From contig JAHDWH010000054.1 in assembly GCA_023384455.1 (NCBI GenBank), forward strand, positions 1 through 32,097: 32,097 nt of DNA, written 5' to 3'. The notes under the pieces are model-generated. The model was not told the DNA's origin and did no database searches. It saw only the letters and a program-made list of their open reading frames with translations. Of this stretch, positions 18,401 to 27,400 are shown piece by piece; position 1 is the stretch's first letter, and the number at the start of each line of letters is the position of its first letter. Source of the DNA: Caldilineaceae bacterium. GTDB lineage: Bacteria; Chloroflexota; Anaerolineae; Caldilineales; Caldilineaceae. Both the position numbers and the translations under genes were made by a program.

Positions 18401-21400
18401 GAGGATGGCACCGGCGGTTGCGCCGCTGGGTTGGGTTTCCACAGTCAACGAACCCGCGCTGCCCGGGGCAACCGTCACCGCGCTACTACACGCAGCTATA
18501 ACGCTGCCATCGCTGGCATCGGTCGCCTTCAAGCGAATCGTCCCGGCCTGGTTATAGTTGACACCGCTAAAGGTCGCCACACCGTTGATCGCGGCCAGCG
18601 GCCCAGCACCGCCCAGCGCGCCGGCCGCGGCTGTGGTACAGGTGCTGTTGGTAAAAGCACTCAGGCTGATGTCGTCAGCTACACCGGCCACATTCTGCAG
18701 GGCGTCCAACACCTCTACCACCGGCTGCGGGGCGAAGTTGATCCCCGCGGTGGCGCTGCTGCCGGGCTGGGTGGCAAAGCGAAGCGTACTGGCCGCCGCG
18801 GGGCTAACCGTTACCGGCAGGTCGCCGCCGCCGGTCGAATCGATACTGCCATCGCTGGCCGAGACCAGCGCGCTTTCGGCTTTGACCAGACGCAGCACGC
18901 CGTTGTTGCCGCCGCTGACCGTTGCCACACCGCTGGCAAAGTTGATAGCTGTGTTGCCGCCAAAGGCAACCGTCGCACCGCCGCTGCTCTTTACCGACGG
19001 GTCTGTGCCGTTGGGCGCGGCGTTGGCCCCGCTAAAGGTCAGGGTTTTGCTGCCGGTGTAGCTGGTCGCGGTGTTGCTGAAACTGTCCTGAGCGGTGATC
19101 GTCAGATTTTGGGTTGCGCCTGCGCTCTGGACAGATACGCCGCTGATCACCAGTTTGGCCGCGCCCGCCGCGGTGACCGTCACCGTCAAATTGCCGCTGG
19201 GCGCAGAGCTGATGCCCCCGCCCGTATCGGTGACGACGACCGTCGCACTCTCGGCCTTGACCAGGCGCAGCACGCCGTTGTTGCCCCCACTGGCCGTCGC
19301 TACACCGCTGGCAAAGCTGATAGAAGTGGCGCTGCCAAAGGTGACGGTTGTGCCGCTGCTGTTGCGCACAGAGGGCTGGCTGCCGTTAGGTGCGGCACTG
19401 GCCCCGCCAAAGGCCAGGGATTTGCTGCCTGTATAGCTGGTGGCGGTGTTGCCCAGGCTGTCCAGCCCGGTGATCGTCAGGCTTTGGGTAATACCCGCGG
19501 TCTGGGCTGGGCTGCCGCCAACGACCAGCCGGGCCGCGCTCCCGGCGGAAACCGTCACCGTCAGATTGCCGCTGGGCGCAGAGGATATCCCCGTCCCGGT
19601 ATCGGTGACAATAACCGTCGTTGTGATCGCCTTGACGAGCGTCAGGCTATTGCTGCCACCGCTGGCCGAGGCCACACCGCTGGCAAAGGTCAGCGTCGTG
19701 GGCAAGCTGAAGGCGATGGCCGCGCCGTCCTTGTCGGTGACAGTGGGGGGCGCGCCAGCGGGCGCGGGGCTGGCCCCGCCAAAGAGGAGGGTTCGGTCGC
19801 CGGTATAGCCGGTGACGGTATTGCCCACGCTGTCCAGGGCGGTAATCGTCAGATTCTGGGCTGCGCCCGCGGTCTGGCTGCTGCTGCCGCTGATGAGCAG
19901 TTTGGCCGCGCTTCCAGGATTGACGCTAAAGCTGGCGCTGTTGACCGTAAACACGCCCACGCTGGTGGAGAAGGTAAGGGTATAGCTGCCCGCGCTGTCC
20001 AGGCGCAGATTGGTAAAGGTTGCCACGCCGCTGGCGAAAGCTATCGTTGTGGTGGATGAGGTGAATCCCCCCGGCCCGCTCTGGACGCTGGCTGTCGCGG
20101 TGGAAGTGCTGTCGGTGGTGACGATATTGCCCAAACTATCGCGCAGGGCGATGACCGGCTGGGTGACAAAGACCCCGCCGGCGGTCGCGCCCCCGGGCTG
20201 GGTCTCCACCGTCAACGAACCGGCCGCGCCCGGCGAGACAGAAATCGCATCGCTACACGCAGTTGTTACGCCGCTGTCTGTGTCATCCGTCGCCTTCAGA
20301 CGGATACTTCCCGTCAGATCGTAGCTGACTGTGCTAAAGCTGGCGACACCGCTGGAGGCCGCCACTGGCCCGCCGCCGCTCAGTGTGCCCGGCGCGGCAA
20401 TGGCGCAACTGCTGTCTGTAAAGGCCGCCAGCGAAATGTCGTCGCTGACCGTCGCCACATTCTCGAAAGCGTCCCGCACCTCCACCACCGGCTGCTGGCT
20501 GAATGTGCCCCCCGCGCTGGCCGTGGCGCTGGGCTGGGTGGTGTAGACCAATCGGCTGGCCGCCGCGGGCGCGACAGTTACGGACAGATCGCCGCCGCCG
20601 GTGGAGTCGATGCTGCCGTCGCTGGCCGAGACCGTTGCCGTCTCGGCCGCGTAGAGGGCGAGCACGCCATTGCTGCTGCTGCTGACTGTCGCCACACCGC
20701 TGCTGAAAGTAATGACCGTATCGCTGCCAAAGGTGACTGCCACGCCGCTGCTGTTGACCACTGCCGGGTCTGTGCCGTCGGGCGCGGCGCTGGCCCCGGA
20801 GAAGGTGAGTGTCTTGCTTCCACTATACGAAGTAGCCGTATTGCTGAAGGCGTCCTGGGCGGTGATCGTCAACTCCTGGCTGGCACCTGCGGTCTGGCTG
20901 GACGCGCCGCTGATCACCAGTTTGGCCGGGCTGGCCGCCGAGACCGTCACGGCCAGCCCGCCGCCGCCGGTAGAATTGATGCTGCCGTCGCTGGCGTTGA
21001 CCGTCACGCTCTCGGCCTTTACCAGCACCATTGCCCCGTTGTGGCCGCTGCTCACTGTGGCAATGCCACTGGTAAAGCTGATAGTCGTGCTGCTGCCAAA
21101 GGCCGTGGCCGTGCCGCTCCTGCTTGTCACCGTCGGGTCTGTGCCGTCGGTGGCGTCCGCCGCGCCGGAGAAGATGAGAGATTTGTCCCCGCTGTAGCTG
21201 GTGGCTGTATTGCTGAAGCTGTCCTGGGCGGTGATGGTCAAGTCCTGGCTGACGCCGGCAGTCTGGGTAGACGATCCGACGATCACCAGTTTGGCCCCGC
21301 TGGCCGGGCTAACGGTTACAGTCAGACGATCGCTGCCTGCCGCGCTGATGCTCCCATCCGTGGCGGCAATCGTGGCCGTCTCGGCTGCATAGAGAGCCAG

Positions 21401-24400
21401 CACGCCGTTGTCACCGCCGACGACGGTTGCCACGCCGCTGGCAAAAGTGATAGTCGTGGCCGTGCCAAAGCCAATGGCCCCGCCGTCTTTGTCCTCCACT
21501 GTGGGCTGTGTGCCGTCGGGCGCGGCGCTGGCCCCGGAGAAGGTCAGGGATTTGTCGCCGGTATAGGCGGCGGCCACATTACCCAGGCTGTCGTAGGCCG
21601 TAATCGTCAGGCTTTGGCTGTTGCCTGCGGTTTGGCTGCTGCTGCCGGTGATCACCAGTTTGGACGCAGCCGCGGCGATGACCGTTGTGCTGGCGCTGGC
21701 GCTGTTGTTGCCCGTGTCGGTCTCCGGCGTGGATGTGCCGGTGGTGGCGCTGGCGCTGAGGGTGGTGACGCTGGTCTGGACGACGGTGGCGGTGAAGCTG
21801 CGGCTGGCGTTGACGCCCAGACTGCTGGTGCTGGTGCAGACGACTGTGGGGAAGCCGCTGCTCTCGCAGAGCGGGGAGATGCTGCCCAGAGTCACGCCGC
21901 TGGGCAGGGTGAGGGTGACGACCGGGCTGACCCCGGCGGTAGGCCCGCTGTTGGTAATATAGACGGTATAGAGCAGGGTAGCGCCCGCGGCCACCGGGTC
22001 TGGGCTGTCGTCCAGGGCGATGGAGAGGTCCGCGGCCTGGGGTGTCACCGTCGCCGTGGCCGTATTGTCGGCCCGGTTGGGATCGGGCATAGCCGATCCG
22101 CTTGTCTGCTTTGCGCTGACAATCGCCGCCCGGTTGACCAGCGACTGGCCGCCCGTGCCGCTGTCCACAGTGGCGGTCAGCCGCAGCCGGGCGCTCAGAC
22201 CGATGGCCGCGCTGGTGTGGGTCCAGGTGAAGATGCGGTTTGTAGCGTCCACAGCCAGGGAGCCGACGGTGACAGTGGGCGTCCCGCTCAGTGTCAGCCC
22301 CGCGGGCAGGGTGTCGGTGACAACCAGCGCGCCCGTGGCATAGGGGCCGGGGTTGGTCAGGGTGACGGTGAAGGAGACGGTCTCGCCCACATCCGGCGCG
22401 CCCTTACTCACACTCTGTGTCAGGCGTAGATCCGCGCCGACGACTGTAATTGTCACCCGTGCCCCCGCGTTGATAGCCGGGGTCGGGTCTTCCTGGGCCG
22501 CGCTTTTGGCGTCGATGGGATCCACAATCACCAGCCCGCCACCCACGCCGGGAATCGGGTTGACCGTCAGCAGCAGAGACCTGCTCTGGCCGGGGTTGAT
22601 ATCCCCCACATCCCAGCGGCCCGAGGCCAGATCGTAGCCAGCGCCGGCCACAGTCGTCGTCATCCCCGTGGACATTGTGTCTGTGACGACTACATTCGTG
22701 GCCGGGTCCGGCCCCAGATTGGTCACATTCAGAATGTAGAAGAAGGATTGGCCTTCCTGGGGCTGGGTGATGGTGGCAGATTTTTGCAGCATCAGGTCCG
22801 CGGCGGTGACACGGAAACCCACGGCAGGCGTGTGGTTGGCCGTGTTGGCGTCGGCCACGCTGGAAGAAGCGGCGCTGATGGTATTGGTAATGATGCGGTT
22901 GGCCGTGCCGGGGATGACAGTGCCGGTCAGAATCAGCGTCTCGCCGGCCCCCACATCCAGCGTGGGAATGCGCCAGACACCGGCCCCGCCCGGGGTGTTG
23001 GGTCCGAAATCCCCCGCGCTGGTGGACGAAATAATGGCGGTCAGGCTGATGGGCAGGCTGTCGGTGATGCGCACATTCGATGTGGCGCTGGGGCCGTCGT
23101 TAAAGACAGTGATGGTATAGACTACCGGATCGCCCACATTGGCAATGGCGCGGTCCACGCTCTTTGTGATGGAAAGGTCCGCGCCGCCCACCTGGAAGGA
23201 GACGCTGGCGTCGTTGGGGAAGACCGCCGGATCGTACTGGTCCAGAGAGACGCCCTCCACTTGGTCGGTGACCAACTGGCCTGCGGCGCCGTTGTCCACC
23301 CGGGCGGTGATATTGAGGATCGTGAAATCGCCTACGCCCAGGGCAGGAATGGTCCAGCGCCCAGTGGCGGGAACAAAGCTCCCAGTACCCACCACCAGGT
23401 GGGTGGAGAAGGTGAGGTCCGTAGGCAGGGTTTCGGTCAGAACGATATTGGTGGCAACATCTGGGCCGTAGTTGGTCATCTGAATTTGCAGCAGCACATC
23501 CTGGCCCACCAGTTGGCCGCCGCTGGCGCTCATATGCAGCCCCAAATCAGCGGCTGGCGGCACAATCAGCGTCACCGACACCTGATCGTCCTCGCCGTTG
23601 CCCAGCCCATTGCCGGGCGTGGAATCCGGGTCGAAAAGGCTGGAAGCCACAATCTCTGCGGTATTGGAGATAGGACCCGAGAGAGCCAGCGAGCGGCTGA
23701 TGACCAGTGTGGCAAAGTCGCCGGCAGCCAGTACGGGAATCGTCCACAGATTTGTGGTGGCGCTGTAACTGCTCCCCGCCGAGGGCGTCACCGTAGAGCC
23801 GCTGCCGGGCGCATCCCACACCTGTACATTGGAAGCCGTATCTGGCCCGTCGTTGGTGATAGTCACCGTAAAGACAGGTGTGTCGCCCACATTGGGTGTA
23901 CTCGGCTCAACGGTCTGGGTGAGTGCCAGATCCGCGGCCGGCGCTGCTGTGAAAGCGGCGGCCGCGCTGTTGTTGGCCAGATTGTGATCGTACTGGGCAG
24001 CGCCGATGGAGGCGATATTGGTGAAGCTACCCGACCCGATCACCTGGGCGGTGATGGTCAGCGCCTGGCTGACGCCGCTGCCCAGGGAGGGCAAAATCCA
24101 CAGACCGGTGGTGGGGCTGTACGTGCCGCTGTCGGCCAACTGGCTGACAAAAGCGAGACTGGCAGGCAGCAGATCTCTCACCTGTACATTTGTAGCCGTC
24201 TCTGGCCCGTGATTGGTGGCCGTCAGGACCAGGGAAAGGGTACTCTGGACCGGCGGGGAGAGGCTGGAAAGGCTCTGGGCCAGGGAGAGATCAGCGTTCA
24301 GGGGTACAGTAAAGGTGACTACCTGGCCGTTGTTGAAAAGTTGTGGGTCGGTCTGGTCCAGGGCATACAGCAGGGCCGCGTTTGTAACCACCTGGCCCGA

Positions 24401-27400
24401 AGCTGCAGAACCGATGCTCCCGGCCACTGTCATCGTCAGCTTCTGCCCCGCGGCCACATTTCCGACGGTCCACAGACCGCTGGTCAGGCTGTAGCTGCCC
24501 TGCACCACCGAAACGCTGGGGGCCGTCAACGCCCCGGGCAGCAGATCGTGGATGACAACGCCCGTAGCGTTGCTGGGGCCAAAGTTATCCACATTCACTG
24601 TGTAGGTGACGGTCCCACCCACATTGAGATTGTTGATTGTCGCCTGTTTGGTCACTTGCAGATCGGAGAGCTGGCTGGCAGTGACAGTGGCCGAAGCGCT
24701 GTTGGCTGGCGTGGGGTCTGGCGTGAAGGAAGTAACCAGCGCGTTGTTGACCAGCGAACCGGGAGCCCCGGAGGTCGTTGCCACATCAATCCGCACCGTC
24801 TGGGTGATGCCAGGAATCGCATCATTCAGGCTACAGCCGATGACCTCTCCGCCCTGGTCAGCACAGACAACGCCCGCGGGGCCACTAAAGCCGGTATAGC
24901 TGAGACCAGCGGGCAAGGTATCGGTGAGAAAAACATTGCGGGCCAGGGAGGGTCCCAGGTTGCCCACGGCCAGGTCATAGTAATAGCTATCCTGACCTGC
25001 TATGGCAAAACTCACACTGGCGCTTTTGACCAGTGTCAGGTCTGCAACGCCGGTCACAGCAGTGGATATCGACGCCACATTGTTAAAGGGGTTGGGATCA
25101 AAGATAGTCGATGATCCATCCGCTGTATTTGTGATCACACCCAGAGCAGAGATATTGACCCGCACCGTAACAGTGACGGTGGCCTGTTCGCCTGGCGGCA
25201 AACTGGAGAGCGTACAGATGACAAGCGTCGAGCCTGCGCAGGCTCCCAGACTTGTCGCCAGCCCGGTGATGGCAACCTCATTGGGCAGCGTATCAGTAAC
25301 AGTCACGGCGGGGGCCGTCGAAGGGCCGAGATTGACAACGCCGAGGGTGTAAGTCAGCATATTCCCGGCTACCACACTGGCGGCGCTGATACTTTTCACC
25401 ACCCGCAAATCCGCTTGCTGCACCACATCGGAGGTTACACCTGTCTGGTCGTTGGCCGGATTGCGGTCGGCGTTGGCTTCGGTCGTAGAACGCACAGCGG
25501 CCAGGCTGAGAATTGGCCCGCTGAGGGTGGACGAAATGCGGCCGGTGACGATAACTGTAACCGCCTGGGTGCGGGGCAGGCTGCCCAAATCACAGATAAA
25601 AACAGTGCCAGTGATGCAGCTCCCCGCGCCTAAAACCTGGGGCTGGCCGATAGCGTAAAGTTCCGCGGGCAGGGTGACAGAAAGCTCCACATTGTCCGCC
25701 ACAGACGGGCCAAAGTTTGTCACCGCATAACTATAGGTGATGGGAGCGCCCGCCACCAGAGGCACAGGCGCGACCGCCCCGACAACAGCCAAATCGAATT
25801 TGGTGTTGACCGAATTGGTGATGGCCGTCCGGTTGTTCAGCGGCGCAGGGTCGTCGGTAGTCTCCGAGCCGATCTTCGCCTGATTGACAATATCCAATTC
25901 CTGGAAAGTGGCAACCCGGGTGCGGATGGTCACAGTCAGGTGGTCACCGGGCAGAAGATTGCCCAGCGCACACAGGGCCTGGCCGCTGCTGGCTACACAG
26001 GAGGGGCTGGATACGAACGCAAGCCCCGGGGGCAGCGTATCTGTTACCTGTACATTGCGGGCCAGAGAGGGGCCGGTGCTGGAAATCGAAAGGGTGTAGG
26101 TAATCTCCTCCCCCTGCAAGGCGGTGTCCGGCGATGCGGTCTTGACAATGCCCAAATCGGCCTGGGCGCTGACACGGGTGATCAGACTCTGGCTGTTATT
26201 GGCCGGGTTGCGGTCCACAGTCGTCAGGCTGGACGCAATTATCTGGGTCGTCAGATCGCCCGACGAATCTATCTCTGCACGGAGGGTAGCCGTCATTGTC
26301 TGGGACTGGCCCATCTCCAGCCTGGAGAAAGCGCAGTTAATTTTCTGCCCACTGACAGTGCAAGCCGCCGCCGGTTCGATTGTGCGTATGGCCAGACCAG
26401 CGGGCAGAGTGGCCTGTACCTGAATGCCGCTGGCAATGGCCTGGTCCAGGTTGGAGACTGTCCAGACATAGGCCAGAGTCTCCCCCGCCACCGCCGAAGC
26501 GGGGGCGGTGTTGGTGGTCAAGCCCAGATCGCTGATGGAACACTCAACCGCGGAAATGCCCCCCTCGTCCTCATAAAAAAGAACGGTGCCGTTGCCGCTG
26601 AGAATGGGCGCGCCCACCTCCCCTGTTGCAGGATTGGTGCGGCTGCGAAAGACCTGGCGACTTTTGGCGATTCCGTCGTAGAGAACCACCCGCTGGCCGC
26701 TGGCCCCGTCCAGCCGCTGGTAGATCACCCGGTTGCCATCGGCGCTGATGCCAGGGCCAAAGTTGTCCGCGCCGGGGGTGTCGCTAACCTGCAAAAAACC
26801 ACTGTCTTTGGCCGGATTGGGGCTGAGAAAGACATTGCGCACGGCCACTACATTGACGTCCGGATCCAGCCGTTGATCCGAGACAAAGGCCACCACAGCC
26901 CCGTCGTGGCTGACCGCCGGCATCTCATTCACGCCACCGGGGGTGCGGGTGATGGGGGTCATCTCCCCGCTGCCCACCGCATAGCGATAAATCTCCAGGT
27001 TGCCTTCCGGGTTGGCAAAGCTCTGGGACGAAGCAAAGATCAGCGTAGAACCGTCCCCGCTCAGGTTGGGCGTATCATTGAGCACACCCAAGGGGGTCTG
27101 GGTGATCTGTCGAAAAACGACCGGCGTGGCGGAAAGATCGGCCAGATAGATGTCCAGATTGCGTTCGGCGTCGGGCACACTGCCCACAGTCTCCGGGTCC
27201 AGCCCATTGTCCGAAATAAAAGCCAGCCAGCGCCCGTCATCGCTGATAGTGGGGTAGAGATTGGACCCCTGGGTCGTGTTGGTGATCTGGCGTACGACAA
27301 CGCCGTCCAGATTGGAGAGGTCCGCCACAAATATCTCAAAGTTACCGTCAGAATTGTCAAAGCCACTGCCCGGATAGTGACGATCCGAGAAGAAGGCCAG

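Noticed and set aside
17714-20059. A 781-codon open frame on the plus strand, and similar long frames at 22748-25114 and 27787-30321
   Set aside because: They are antisense to the giant operon, have low-complexity Arg/Gly/Ala composition and match no family. Repetitive GC-rich coding DNA gives long opposite-strand frames.
14475-21675. The tandem repeats as a CRISPR array or satellite DNA
   Set aside because: Unit length is about 330-370 bp, all units are in one open frame, and they encode protein domains. There is no short direct repeat with unique spacers.
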